From Candidatus Peribacteria bacterium (lineage in GTDB: Bacteria > Patescibacteriota > Gracilibacteria > Peribacterales > Peribacteraceae): a stretch of 64,000 bases of DNA. The notes beneath the pieces are model-generated. The model did not search any database. It worked only from the letters and a program-made list of their open reading frames with translations, and had not been told where the DNA came from. This document shows positions 33,119 through 41,831 of this stretch, piece by piece. Numbering within the stretch: position 1 is the first letter of the stretch; each line of letters starts with the position of its first letter. The position numbers and the translations under genes were made by a program. Where the stretch lies: NCBI GenBank assembly GCA_016866875.1, contig VGKY01000005.1:1-64000 (forward strand). Direction: 5' to 3'.

Positions 33119-34180
33119 CTACCTCTTTGCGACACTATCAATAGCGCGAAGGGCGATATCTACTGTGGATTTCCACGAAAAGCGTGAAGCCTGAACGGGG
33201 CCTTGTGTCCGGAGGCGATTTCTCAATCCATGGTCGCGAAGCAACAATGTGAGGCCTTGAGCTATAGCATCAATGCTTTCGGGGTCAACCAGAACACCAC
33301 GCGTACCGACCACCTCTTGAAGACTTCCGCGAGCAGAGGTGAGAACGGGGGTCCCGCGTTGCAGGGCATCAAGAACAGGCAATCCGAAGCCTTCGTACAG
33401 AGAAGGAAATGCAAGAACGGTGCATGTGCTCAGCAGTCGACTGTACTCACGATCCGGAACATACTTCCTCCACTCTACGCCGTCTGTACACGCTATGGCG
33501 CGCAGGATCTCTCGATCATGCCAACCACGCGCTCCGACGAGAACGAGGCGGTATTGAGAACGTAGATCTGGGGAAATACTCGCATATGCCTCGATGAGCC
33601 GAAGCTGATTTTTACGAGGGCACAGCGTAGCCGGACAGAGAATTGTTGTTCCATCCGGCACGCTGGGCTCAGGATGATCAGATGATGGTCCGGCATACAC
33701 TCGCGAGATGTTCTCACGAACCATTGCAGGAAAGAGCTCCGAGAGGTCTCGCTGCGTTGCAGCGCTTGTGACTAAAACGTGCGCCGCCTTTTTGATCGCC
33801 AAGGGAAGGGTGCAGTGCTCAAGAAGTTTTGCCTTCCAGGCATGGGGCTCTCTACGAAACGCAATGAGATCATGCACCACGGGTACGCAGCACGACGTAC
33901 GGGGGAGCAGAGCAGGAACGATAAAACTCGTTGGAGCCAGATAGACACAATGTGCATTGCGTACAGCTCTTGAAACCTGCAGGTGCCAACGGGCACCTCG
34001 TGCAAAACGACGAATACGTGCATGGTCTGTTTGCCATAGCTCTGGCAATGCATCCCCGTAAGCGATGCACACTGTCGCACTTCGCCGACGCAGGATCTCT
34101 GCGACGAAGAGGAGAGTCCACTGGGATTTTCCTGTGCGCTGTGACATGCATGCTGCTCTGCCATCTATCCATAGATCCAT
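33119..34180 (-). CDS. Glycosyltransferase family 4 (GT-B)
   Basis: The 353-aa protein starts MDLWIDGRAACMSQRTGKSQW and ends in a GT-B nucleotide-sugar domain with TILCPATLCPRKNQLRLIEAYASI, YRLVLVGARGW and SLYEGFGLPVLDALQRGTPVL (ExE-type motif). It resembles mannosyl- or rhamnosyltransferases of surface glycan synthesis; the acceptor is unknown. ATG 34180 is supported by TACAAT at 6 nt. An upstream in-frame ATG at 34207 lies before that -10 box and is rejected. Confidence 0.88.
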   Translation of the reverse strand: MDLWIDGRAACMSQRTGKSQWTLLFVAEILRRRSATVCIAYGDALPELWQTDHARIRRFARGARWHLQVSRAVRNAHCVYLAPTSFIVPALLPRTSCCVPVVHDLIAFRREPHAWKAKLLEHCTLPLAIKKAAHVLVTSAATQRDLSELFPAMVRENISRVYAGPSSDHPEPSVPDGTTILCPATLCPRKNQLRLIEAYASISPDLRSQYRLVLVGARGWHDREILRAIACTDGVEWRKYVPDREYSRLLSTCTVLAFPSLYEGFGLPVLDALQRGTPVLTSARGSLQEVVGTRGVLVDPESIDAIAQGLTLLLRDHGLRNRLRTQGPVQASRFSWKSTVDIALRAIDSVAKR

Positions 34181-34262
34181 GCAACGATTGTACGCCTGTG
34201 ACGTCATGTCGAGCCACGGATGCGCACTGTTGCTCTGGAGACCGAGATGCTAGGATGCGAGC

Positions 34263-34856
34263 ATGAAAGGATCCGCGCTTCGAAATATTTCCAGCTTGGA
34301 GCTTGAGGAACAGATCCTCAATGGCGGCTCGCTCATAGCGGTCATCGCGACATTTCTTCCGTGGATGGGCGGAGAATGGCTCGGCGGTGAGACGGTCACG
34401 TACTCCGGATTGGGGTTCTATACGGCATTCATCGGTGCATTTGCCCTTATCCTTCATCTCTTCGTTCTCTCCATCACCGCTGCTCCGCTTCTAGGGGGAT
34501 TTGTCGTCATCCGAAAGCGCCACCGCGATGTGGTTCGTCTCATCGCCACATCCCTCGCATCCCTCATGATGCTGGCTGCGTTGACGGTGCTTACAAGGGT
34601 AACATTTGAGTTCTCCCGCATGGAGATCCGCTTTGGAGTCTACGTGGCGATCGTGAGCAGCCTTGTAGCCACGCTGTACGCATTTCTTCGATACCAGGAG
34701 CACCGCAGGGGTTTGGTTCAAGAACTCTTTCACCATCCGGAAGACAATCGGGCGACTCCGGAGTGTCGCGAGCCCATCACACCAACACCACCCCCTCCAC
34801 CGCCCCCCCCTCCTTCTACTCCAGAGCAGCACAGAATCCACCATTCGTCGTACTGA
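34263..34856 (+). CDS. Membrane protein with Pro-rich cytoplasmic tail
   Basis: Four predicted membrane helices occupy residues about 20-150 (for example FYTAFIGAFALILHLFVLSITAAPLL and AIVSSLVATLYAFL). The tail of about 45 residues includes nine consecutive Pro and ends HRIHHSSY. The start is supported by TAGGAT at 34251-34256 with 6 nt to ATG. The family is not recognised. Confidence 0.7.
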   Translation: MKGSALRNISSLELEEQILNGGSLIAVIATFLPWMGGEWLGGETVTYSGLGFYTAFIGAFALILHLFVLSITAAPLLGGFVVIRKRHRDVVRLIATSLASLMMLAALTVLTRVTFEFSRMEIRFGVYVAIVSSLVATLYAFLRYQEHRRGLVQELFHHPEDNRATPECREPITPTPPPPPPPPPSTPEQHRIHHSSY

Positions 34857-34895
34857 TATCTATCTCGCAGCGCGCACCAATGCTATGGTAGAGGT

Positions 34896-35198
34896 ATGAA
34901 TAATACCTACCAGGATGACGACCTCGTGTACGTAGACCCGGACCACCGAGCGGTCATCGGTAAGGTGGAGTTTTTGAAGAGCGGTAACGCGAAGCCTTTG
35001 CAAATGCCCGAAGGTGAAGCGCCAGTGCAACGAGAGGGCGGGCGGTCCTTCAAGCCACGCAAGCGCTTCTATCCTTGGGGAACGTATAGATCGATGCGGA
35101 AACTCTACAAAATCGATGGGGGGCTACGAGAAGAGGAACGGCGCCTCTCGCTCGACGAGGCGATGCAGCGCTGCAGCACGGAGGTATTTTGGAACTAG
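34896..35198 (+). CDS. Small hypothetical protein
   Basis: The 100-aa basic protein has no signal or membrane segment. TATGGT (34884-34889) lies 6 nt before ATG, consistent with a leaderless mRNA. Its stop TAG and the convergent fbp stop overlap in the palindrome CTAG at 35195-35198. No family is recognised. Confidence 0.65.
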   Translation: MNNTYQDDDLVYVDPDHRAVIGKVEFLKSGNAKPLQMPEGEAPVQREGGRSFKPRKRFYPWGTYRSMRKLYKIDGGLREEERRLSLDEAMQRCSTEVFWN

Positions 35199-36130
35199 CG
35201 GCCAATCTGCTTCGCCGCCTGCTCAACGTCCACCGCAGACCCCACGATGATCGGGCTGCGCTGGTCTGTGCGGACGATGCGCACGTCAAGGATCGACTGC
35301 GCGCCGTCAGAGGATGCACCGCCGGCTTGCTCGATGAGATATGCGAACGGACCGCATTCGAAGACCAGGCGCAGCTTTCCATCGGGATACTTTGCTCCGC
35401 CGACGTTGGTGAAGATCCCCTGGCCCTTCACGAGGATATGATGAATATCTGCGACCATGCAGCCGGAATACCTCAGCGTGTGCGATGAAAGCCATGTATC
35501 CAGAGCGGCCTTGTACCCCGGCCTGTCGTGAATCGCGGAGAGATTGCCGGGACTAAAGTTCTTGCCCTTATCGGCAACGCCAAGATGCTCGCGTAGCAAG
35601 ACGAACTCACCAACTTCGTTGAGTACAAAGGCATGCACCCCGTTGCCCGTAGAGTATACGAGGAGCGTGCGAGGCCCGTAGAGCACGTACGCTGCGGCAA
35701 TGAGCTCGCGCGGTGTACGGCCGATGATCACCGAGCCCCTGTAGATACCGAAAATCGATCCGATAGCAAAATTGGCGTCGACGAGCGAAGAGCCATCGAG
35801 GGGGTCAAACACCACACTGTACTCGGCGGATGGACGTACATCTACGACGTCATCGTGCTCCTCGGAGCAGAAGGAAGCCACGCTGCCATTCTCACGCAAG
35901 TAGTGCTCCACGATCTGGTCGCTCATCACATCGAGTTGAAGCTGCTGTTCTCCGAAGATATTCGTACCGCCCGAAAGGCCGCCCTCAGAAGCATGGATTT
36001 CGTGACGAATGTCGCGTGCGGCCCGGGAGAGATCGACGAGGAGGTGGCGAAGGGAATCGGGTACCCCTGCATGATGACGCAGATGCCAGTTGAGAGACGT
36101 ACGCCGAGGGATGGGTGCTGCGCTGACCAT
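35195..36130 (-). CDS. fbp: Fructose-1,6-bisphosphatase class I
   Basis: The enzyme removes the 1-phosphate from fructose 1,6-bisphosphate, a committed step of gluconeogenesis. The metal-binding motif VVFDPLDGSSLVDANFAIGSIFGIY is diagnostic; FCSEEHDDV supplies further metal ligands and YSGCMVADIHHILVKGQGIF the substrate loop. Length 311 aa is slightly short for the class. ATG 36130 begins 1 nt after the gapB stop (TAG-A-ATG), so translation is coupled and the pair is an operon. Confidence 0.95.
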   Translation of the reverse strand: MVSAAPIPRRTSLNWHLRHHAGVPDSLRHLLVDLSRAARDIRHEIHASEGGLSGGTNIFGEQQLQLDVMSDQIVEHYLRENGSVASFCSEEHDDVVDVRPSAEYSVVFDPLDGSSLVDANFAIGSIFGIYRGSVIIGRTPRELIAAAYVLYGPRTLLVYSTGNGVHAFVLNEVGEFVLLREHLGVADKGKNFSPGNLSAIHDRPGYKAALDTWLSSHTLRYSGCMVADIHHILVKGQGIFTNVGGAKYPDGKLRLVFECGPFAYLIEQAGGASSDGAQSILDVRIVRTDQRSPIIVGSAVDVEQAAKQIGR

Positions 36131-36131
36131 T

Positions 36132-37145
36132 CTACGAAAGTAGCGAACATATGGCATGCGCAAGCTCCGTAACGCGCATACCGTACCCCCACTCATTGTC
36201 GTACCACGCAAGGATCTGCACGAGAGTCCCGTCGATAACGACGGTCGACTCGAGATCAATGGTGCTCGAGTGCGGATCGGAAATGTAGTCGGAGGAAACG
36301 AGCTGACCGTTTTCGACGGCGAGAATGTCCTTGAGATCGCCCTCCGCGGCGCGTCGCATAGCGTCATTCACTTCCTCTGCGCTCGTGACGCGCGCGACAT
36401 TGAGCGCAAGATATGCAGCAGAAACGTCAGGCACGGGAATGCGCAGTGCCATGCCGTCCATCTTTCCCTTCAGATGTGGGAAGAGCTTCGCGCATGACTT
36501 TACGGCACCCGTTGTCGAGGGAATGATATTGAGACTCGCCGCTCTGGCGATGCGAGCCTTTGAGCTATCGGAAGTGTTGTCGAGGAGATTTTGGGACGAT
36601 GTATACGCGTGCGTCGTACAGACGAGACCGCTCTGCATCGTCGCAAGGGCATCGAGGACTTTGATCACTGGCGCAATGCAGTTTGTCGTGCAGGACGCTG
36701 CGCTGACGATCGGAAGAGAGTCTCGCAGCGCGGCATCGTTTATGCCGCGGACGACCATGGGCAGATCATCCTTTGGTGGAGCCGTAACAAGCACGGATGC
36801 CGCCCCGGCATCGAGATGTCCTTGAGCCTTCTCTCTGCTGCGAAACTTTCCCGAAGCCTCCACCACGAGATCAACGCCGAGATCCTTCCACGGACACCGG
36901 CTGGGATCCTTTTCGCGGATGACCTGAACCGGGAATCCATTCACCAGCAGACGATCGTCCATTGCCTGCACATCCGCCTCAAACGTTCCGTGCAGGGTAT
37001 CGTATTTGAGCAGATATGCACGCATCGCCGCATCGCTGGAAGCGTTGATCGCCACGACCTCGATATCCTTCGCAAACCGCTGGAGAAGCTGGCGGTGCAC
37101 CACGCGACCGATCCGACCGTAACCGTTGATGGCAATACGTTTCAT
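36132..37145 (-). CDS. gapB: Glyceraldehyde-3-phosphate dehydrogenase, GapB-like (probably NADP-preferring)
   Basis: The 337-aa protein has INGYGRIGRVVHR and SAASCTTNCIAPVIKVL with the catalytic Cys. At the cofactor loop it reads VVAINASSDAAMRAYLLKYDTLHG: the Asp that selects NAD in the other gap gene (INDL) is replaced, as in Bacillus GapB (INAS). Such enzymes use NADP and run in the gluconeogenic direction, which agrees with the coupled fbp gene. ATG is preceded by both GGAGG and a CATAAT box at 6 nt. Confidence 0.93.
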   Translation of the reverse strand: MKRIAINGYGRIGRVVHRQLLQRFAKDIEVVAINASSDAAMRAYLLKYDTLHGTFEADVQAMDDRLLVNGFPVQVIREKDPSRCPWKDLGVDLVVEASGKFRSREKAQGHLDAGAASVLVTAPPKDDLPMVVRGINDAALRDSLPIVSAASCTTNCIAPVIKVLDALATMQSGLVCTTHAYTSSQNLLDNTSDSSKARIARAASLNIIPSTTGAVKSCAKLFPHLKGKMDGMALRIPVPDVSAAYLALNVARVTSAEEVNDAMRRAAEGDLKDILAVENGQLVSSDYISDPHSSTIDLESTVVIDGTLVQILAWYDNEWGYGMRVTELAHAICSLLS

Positions 37146-37202
37146 GCCTCCATTATGCAGAGGACAGTCGCGCGAGCCAAGGGCAATAGAGCAAGGCTAC
37201 GA

Positions 37203-38270
37203 TCAACCAAACACTCCGATGATGACGCCAAGCATTGCCATAAAGGCCCCGACGATCCACATGCGCATGGTGACCTTGCTCTCGCCCCAATCCAGCGCTT
37301 CGAAGTGGTGGTGAATGGGAGCGGCGAGAAATACCTTCCTGCCTCCGCGATAGCGCTTACTGACGAGCTGGATGATGACGGAGAGCATCTCGACGACGAA
37401 AATAAACCCCACGAGAGGCAGAACCAGCACTTGATCGATCATCATGGCAATCACCGCGAGAGTGCCCCCGAGCGCAAGGGAACCGGTGTCACCCATCATG
37501 AAGCGTGCAGGCGGGACATTGTGCCAGAGGAATGCCGCTACAGATCCCGTGCACACCGCACAGAAAGCAGAAAGGACGGAGAGCCCCTCAAGATACGCGA
37601 GTGCCCCAAAGGCGACAAAGGCGATGACTAGCAGGCCTGCAGCAAGACCGTCGAGGCCATCGGTGACATTCACGGCGTTTGCTGTGCCAATCAGAACGAA
37701 GATGAAAAGGGGGACGTACCACAATCCGACATCCACACTGCCAAGGTACGGGACGTGAATCGCATCGTAGCCGAGCTTCGCGTAGAACCAGAAAGCGCCG
37801 CACGTGCCGATGATCAGGAGAATGAGAACCTTCGGGAGCACATCTAATCCCCGCTTCTTTCCGACACCGGTAACATTGAGGTAGTCATCGAACGCGCCAA
37901 GCAGTCCCAGCGATACCATGGTGAAGAGCGGAAGATACACTTGTCCGCGCTGCAGCAGCGAATTGTCCACAATACCGAAGAGCGAGAGTATCCGCGAGAA
38001 CACGATCGTGAGGAGCACCGATCCCCAGATGAGAATTCCCCCCATCGTCGGCGTGCCGAACTTGTGCTGATGATAGGTCCTAAACACAGATGGATCTTTG
38101 CCATCAACGGTCTCTACGCGCAGCTGCTTGCCGATCCGATTGCGGACGAGGAATCGGACGAACGGCGGAGTGAGCGCCAATCCCGCGGCAAAGGAAAAGG
38201 CCGTATACAGCAGGGCATGCATCAACGGAATATCTGGGCGCGACATGACAAAATCCTGCATGGATGCCAT
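37203..38270 (-). CDS. mraY: Phospho-N-acetylmuramoyl-pentapeptide transferase MraY
   Basis: Integral membrane enzyme that makes lipid I for peptidoglycan. About ten helices are visible. NVTDGLDGLAAGLL, FMMGDTGSLALGG (catalytic Asp) and APIHHHFEALDWGESKVTMRMW are MraY signatures; the HHH motif separates it from WecA. ATG 38270 is used; an in-frame TTG at 38297 overlaps the dnaB stop. The usual mur/fts cluster is absent; it follows dnaB instead. Confidence 0.95.
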   Translation of the reverse strand: MASMQDFVMSRPDIPLMHALLYTAFSFAAGLALTPPFVRFLVRNRIGKQLRVETVDGKDPSVFRTYHQHKFGTPTMGGILIWGSVLLTIVFSRILSLFGIVDNSLLQRGQVYLPLFTMVSLGLLGAFDDYLNVTGVGKKRGLDVLPKVLILLIIGTCGAFWFYAKLGYDAIHVPYLGSVDVGLWYVPLFIFVLIGTANAVNVTDGLDGLAAGLLVIAFVAFGALAYLEGLSVLSAFCAVCTGSVAAFLWHNVPPARFMMGDTGSLALGGTLAVIAMMIDQVLVLPLVGFIFVVEMLSVIIQLVSKRYRGGRKVFLAAPIHHHFEALDWGESKVTMRMWIVGAFMAMLGVIIGVFG

Positions 38271-38293
38271 AGTGCGCTGACTGTTACCGAGAA

Positions 38294-39664
38294 TCAATCG
38301 GCTCCGGCTCCAGAATGCGCCTTATCGATGTCGTAAAACCGCATTTGCTCCTTCTTAAATAATAGCTCAATACGTCCCACGGGACCATTGCGGTGCTTGC
38401 GAATGTAGATATCCGTGATGCCCTGGCGATCACTGTCTTCCTCGTAGTAATCCTCTCGATACATCATGAGCACCACATCGGCATCCTGTTCGATACTGCC
38501 GGAATCACGGAGGTCGGAAAGTTGGGGAATGTTGCCCGGGCGGCTCTCCACGGCTCGCGACAGCTGCGAAAGCGCGACGATGGGAATGTGGAGCTCGCGC
38601 CCAAGTTGCTTGAGGGATCGCGATATCTCGGAGATCTCTTGCACGCGGTTGCCGGCATAGCTCGCGTTTCCGGTGCTCATGAGCTGGAGATAGTCGATGA
38701 TGAGCAGATCCAATCCGTGCTCCATCTGGAGCCGGCGGGCCTTGGCTCGCAACTCCGGAATGGATGACGCTACGGAATCGTCAATGAAGATGTTCGCCTT
38801 ATTGAGCTCATCCATGATGGGTCCCATGTTTTGGAAATCGCTGTCGTCGAGCTTTCCCCTCTGCAACTTCCAGGAATCCACACCGAGAAGGGAGGCGAAG
38901 AGGCGATCCACAAGCTGCTCCTTGCTCATTTCCAGCGAGAAAATACCGACGGCCTTGCGGTAGCGGATAGCGGCATTCTGCGCGATATTCAAAGCGAAGC
39001 TCGTTTTCCCCATGGAAGGGCGCGCAGCGATGACGATGAGATCGCTCGGCTGAAGCCCAGAGAGCTTCATATCGAGGGATTTGTAGCCACACGGTACGCC
39101 CTTCACGTGATCCTCATCCTTCGACTCGTGCAGCTCCGCAAATCGCTCGTACCGGGCCGTAAGTACATCGCGAATGTGGACGAACTTCTCCTTGAGGAAA
39201 GTGTTGCTGATACCAAAGACCGTCTTCTCGACATCTTCGAGCATTTCGGGAATTGCGCGCTGCTCCTCGTATCCCATCGCAGTGATTTTCTGCCCGGCGG
39301 TGATGATGCGGCGGTGAACGGCCTTGACCTTCACGATCTGCCCATACTGGTAGACGTGTGATGCTGTAGGAACTTCGGCGGAAAGCTGGGCAAGGTACGC
39401 AGAACCGCCGAGATCTTGAATCTTCGCATCGGACTTCAGACGCTCGCTCACCGTGACGAAGTCAATCGGCTGATGCTGCTGGTAGAGCCCATAGATGGCC
39501 TGGTAGATGGCTCTGAACGCAGGATCGTAGAAATCATCGGGAATCAGGAAGTCACTGACCTTGATGATCGCTTCAGGATCGAGGAGGAGAGCCCCGAGAA
39601 CCGTCTTCTCTGCATCCAGAGAATGGGGTTGAATGCCGATGCCAGGTGTCGCGATCGACGCCAT
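38294..39664 (-). CDS. dnaB: Replicative DNA helicase DnaB
   Basis: Hexameric fork helicase. The N-terminal domain begins HSLDAEKTVLGALLLDPEAI; the RecA-like domain has VIAARPSMGKTSFALNIAQ (Walker A), IFSLEMSKEQL, LLIIDYLQLM (Walker B) and the arginine-rich DLRDSGSIEQDADVVLMMYR. 456 aa, no intein. ATG 39664 is preceded by TACAAT (39678-39673) at 8 nt and TTGCAA at 16 bp further, supporting a leaderless mRNA. Confidence 0.97.
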   Translation of the reverse strand: MASIATPGIGIQPHSLDAEKTVLGALLLDPEAIIKVSDFLIPDDFYDPAFRAIYQAIYGLYQQHQPIDFVTVSERLKSDAKIQDLGGSAYLAQLSAEVPTASHVYQYGQIVKVKAVHRRIITAGQKITAMGYEEQRAIPEMLEDVEKTVFGISNTFLKEKFVHIRDVLTARYERFAELHESKDEDHVKGVPCGYKSLDMKLSGLQPSDLIVIAARPSMGKTSFALNIAQNAAIRYRKAVGIFSLEMSKEQLVDRLFASLLGVDSWKLQRGKLDDSDFQNMGPIMDELNKANIFIDDSVASSIPELRAKARRLQMEHGLDLLIIDYLQLMSTGNASYAGNRVQEISEISRSLKQLGRELHIPIVALSQLSRAVESRPGNIPQLSDLRDSGSIEQDADVVLMMYREDYYEEDSDRQGITDIYIRKHRNGPVGRIELLFKKEQMRFYDIDKAHSGAGAD

Positions 39665-39772
39665 AGGCGGGCATTGTACGGCCGTGAGTGTGCATTGCAA
39701 TCATCTGCAGTTGCGCAATGCCAGGGCTATGACACCGTCTGTGGCACATGCGTGGACGCCGTGTGGATATCC

Positions 39773-40840
39773 CTACACCAGGACCTTGTCTCGGACGCTC
39801 TTCTCAATGGCGGCGGCAACACCTTTGTGCTCCTCCAGGAACGCTCTCGCGGGCTCCCGACCATTCCCGAGCGTGTCCTCGCCATAGCGGTAGTAATTGC
39901 CCGCCTTCTCGATGATCCCGTGGCGAACGCCGAGATCCAGTATGTCTCCCGTGCGACTGATCCCCTTTGCGTAAAGAATGTCGAACTCCGCCTGGCGAAA
40001 GGGGGGGGCGACTTTATTCTTCACAACTTTAACGCGCGTCCTGCTGCCAATGATGGTCTGTTCCTCGCCCGATGCGGCCTTTTCGAGGATCTTATCGATG
40101 CGACGCACATCGAGACGAATGGTAGCGTAGAACTTGAGAGCGTTACCCCCCGTCGTCGTCTCAGGATTGCCGAACATGACACCGATCTTCATGCGGATCT
40201 GGTTGATGAAGATGACGGAGCAGTTGGTTCGACTCACAATCGACGTCAGCTTTCTGAGCGCCTGACTCATGAGGCGCGCCTGCAGCCCCATGTGGCTGTC
40301 GCCCATCATTCCCTCGATTTCTGCGCGCGGAGTGAGGGCAGCCACGGAATCGATGACGACGACATCGATTGCCGTTGAACGAACGAGAGTCTCGGCGATT
40401 TCGAGAGCTTCCTCACCATCATTAGGTTGGGAGACGAGGAGATTATCGACATCGACGCCAATCTTGCGTGCGTAGGTGACGTCGAGAGCATGCTCGGCAT
40501 CGATGAACGCCGCTCTTCCTCCTGTCCGCTGTGCCTCGGCAATGGCATGGAGCGCGAGCGTGGTCTTTCCGGAAGACTCCGGACCGAAGATCTCGATGAT
40601 CCTCCCCTTGGGAATTCCTCCGCCCAGAGCCAGATCCAGCGACAGCGAGCCGCTGCTGAACTTCTCGATATTCACGGCTTTTTCGTCCCCCATGCGCATC
40701 ACGGCACCCTGGCCGTACTGCTTTTCTATCTGCGCCAGTGCGAGTTTTATGGCTTCCGATCGGGCATCGGATGGAGGAGTGGCGGCGGGAGAAGCCTTAC
40801 CGGACGCTTTGCTTGTAGAAGATTTGGATACTGTCGTCAT
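39773..40840 (-). CDS. recA: Recombinase RecA
   Basis: Strand-exchange protein and SOS coprotease. [22 protein letters not shown] (Walker A), [21 protein letters not shown], and QALRKL followed by [32 protein letters not shown] are conserved. It has an N-terminal extension rich in Ser/Thr/Ala and 355 aa overall. ATG 40840 is chosen; the frame extends upstream without support. Two GGTGTA-N6-TACACC palindromes flank its promoter, suggesting autoregulation by a LexA-type repressor that is not in the window. Confidence 0.97.
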   Translation of the reverse strand: MTTVSKSSTSKASGKASPAATPPSDARSEAIKLALAQIEKQYGQGAVMRMGDEKAVNIEKFSSGSLSLDLALGGGIPKGRIIEIFGPESSGKTTLALHAIAEAQRTGGRAAFIDAEHALDVTYARKIGVDVDNLLVSQPNDGEEALEIAETLVRSTAIDVVVIDSVAALTPRAEIEGMMGDSHMGLQARLMSQALRKLTSIVSRTNCSVIFINQIRMKIGVMFGNPETTTGGNALKFYATIRLDVRRIDKILEKAASGEEQTIIGSRTRVKVVKNKVAPPFRQAEFDILYAKGISRTGDILDLGVRHGIIEKAGNYYRYGEDTLGNGREPARAFLEEHKGVAAAIEKSVRDKVLV

Positions 40841-40890
40841 GGAACGGGGGGTAGGTGCACGCATGCTAGGGCAGAGAAGGGAAAAGTAAA

Positions 40891-40908
40891 GGTGTATAAA
40901 CGTACACC
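40891..40908 (-). promoter_or_regulatory. Candidate SOS box, recA-proximal
   Basis: GGTGTA-TAAACG-TACACC, perfect 6-bp arms. It lies at about +11 to +28 of the predicted recA transcript and 51 bp before the start codon, a position where a repressor would block elongation or initiation. Confidence 0.6.
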
Positions 40909-40925
40909 CATATTTCTGGAATTAT

Positions 40926-40954
40926 CGTATACATTCAAGAAATTGCCCTTGCAA
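40926..40954 (-). promoter_or_regulatory. recA promoter
   Basis: Minus strand TTGCAA (40954-40949), 17 bp, TATACG (40931-40926). The predicted start is near 40919, leaving a leader of about 80 nt. Confidence 0.65.
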
Positions 40955-40971
40955 AGTGTTTAGAGAAGTAT

Positions 40972-40989
40972 GGTGTATGATTGTACACC
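40972..40989 (-). promoter_or_regulatory. Candidate SOS box, recA-distal
   Basis: GGTGTA-TGATTG-TACACC, with the same arms and spacing as the proximal box. It lies at about -53 to -70 relative to the predicted recA start and touches the stop codon of the upstream lipoprotein gene. Confidence 0.55.
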
Positions 40990-41816
40990 TACTCCTTTGT
41001 AGACCGGCAAACGCCGATATTGAGCTCTAGGTCCGTGATCTCACAGAACTGACCGCTTGGACAAAGAATGCCGGCTATGCCTCCGCAAGGTGATCTATCA
41101 CGGAAAGCACTCGACGAGGTGGGGGACGGCTGACTCGCGGCTGAGGCCCGGGTGATGCGGATGCTACGGAGAAAAGCCAGCCACTCCGCGCGTGCGAGGT
41201 CCTGATCCGCTTCGCTTTTGGGGGTATAGGCAATTTCGATGTACCCCTTCTCCACAGGGACTGCGATGCGCTGCTCTCCGGAGATATCGTCAAAGAATCG
41301 AATGGCGGGAGCACCGCCCACCGTGAGAGCCACACCACTGGGTACAGGACGCTCACCGACCTGGGCAACGCTGACGATGGGCATAAGAGACCCCGCAGGA
41401 ATGAAGGCCAAGGACGCCTGCACGCGAGAGACCCCCCATCGCGAAGGTATGACTGCGCGGATCCCCATGGCCGTATCCTGCCAATCACGCGTAGCCTCCT
41501 CGGCAGAAGCCACGACGCTCACGACAAAAACCGGGAGGTCGGACGCGTCGATGTTTCGCTCATAAACGCCGCGCAGGACAGCCAATCTGCCCTGTACGTC
41601 ACGGAGCAAGACTGCTGAGCTCTCCAGATACGCCACATCACGACCAGACTGCTTGAGCAGATGCGTGCCGCGACGCGACGTAGAAATCGTTGCGGGCATC
41701 ACCGTTCCTGTAAGCGTCTGTACTCCCTCGGGGAGAGGGGGGAGAGGCTGCCGCTCCCCACATGCAGAGAGGAATACTGCAAGCAACGCCGCTGCAAACG
41801 GAAAATGTGAGTGCAT
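40989..41816 (-). CDS. Lipoprotein related to the one at 5437-6384
   Basis: The 275-aa protein begins MHSHFPFAAALLAVFLSACGER with lipobox LSAC. A first domain contains GTVMP...RGTHLLKQSGRDVAYLESSAVLLRDV, resembling the first domain of the lipoprotein at 5437. A second domain carries conserved Trp and the WxxFLRSIRIT end seen in proteins that probe the cell surface; its role is unknown. The C-terminus is Cys-rich (four Cys in the last 30 residues). ATG lies 15 nt after the stop of the sigma4/HARE gene, so the two may share a transcript. Confidence 0.82.
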   Translation of the reverse strand: MHSHFPFAAALLAVFLSACGERQPLPPLPEGVQTLTGTVMPATISTSRRGTHLLKQSGRDVAYLESSAVLLRDVQGRLAVLRGVYERNIDASDLPVFVVSVVASAEEATRDWQDTAMGIRAVIPSRWGVSRVQASLAFIPAGSLMPIVSVAQVGERPVPSGVALTVGGAPAIRFFDDISGEQRIAVPVEKGYIEIAYTPKSEADQDLARAEWLAFLRSIRITRASAASQPSPTSSSAFRDRSPCGGIAGILCPSGQFCEITDLELNIGVCRSTKE

Positions 41817-41831
41817 ACTGGAAGGAGTGAC

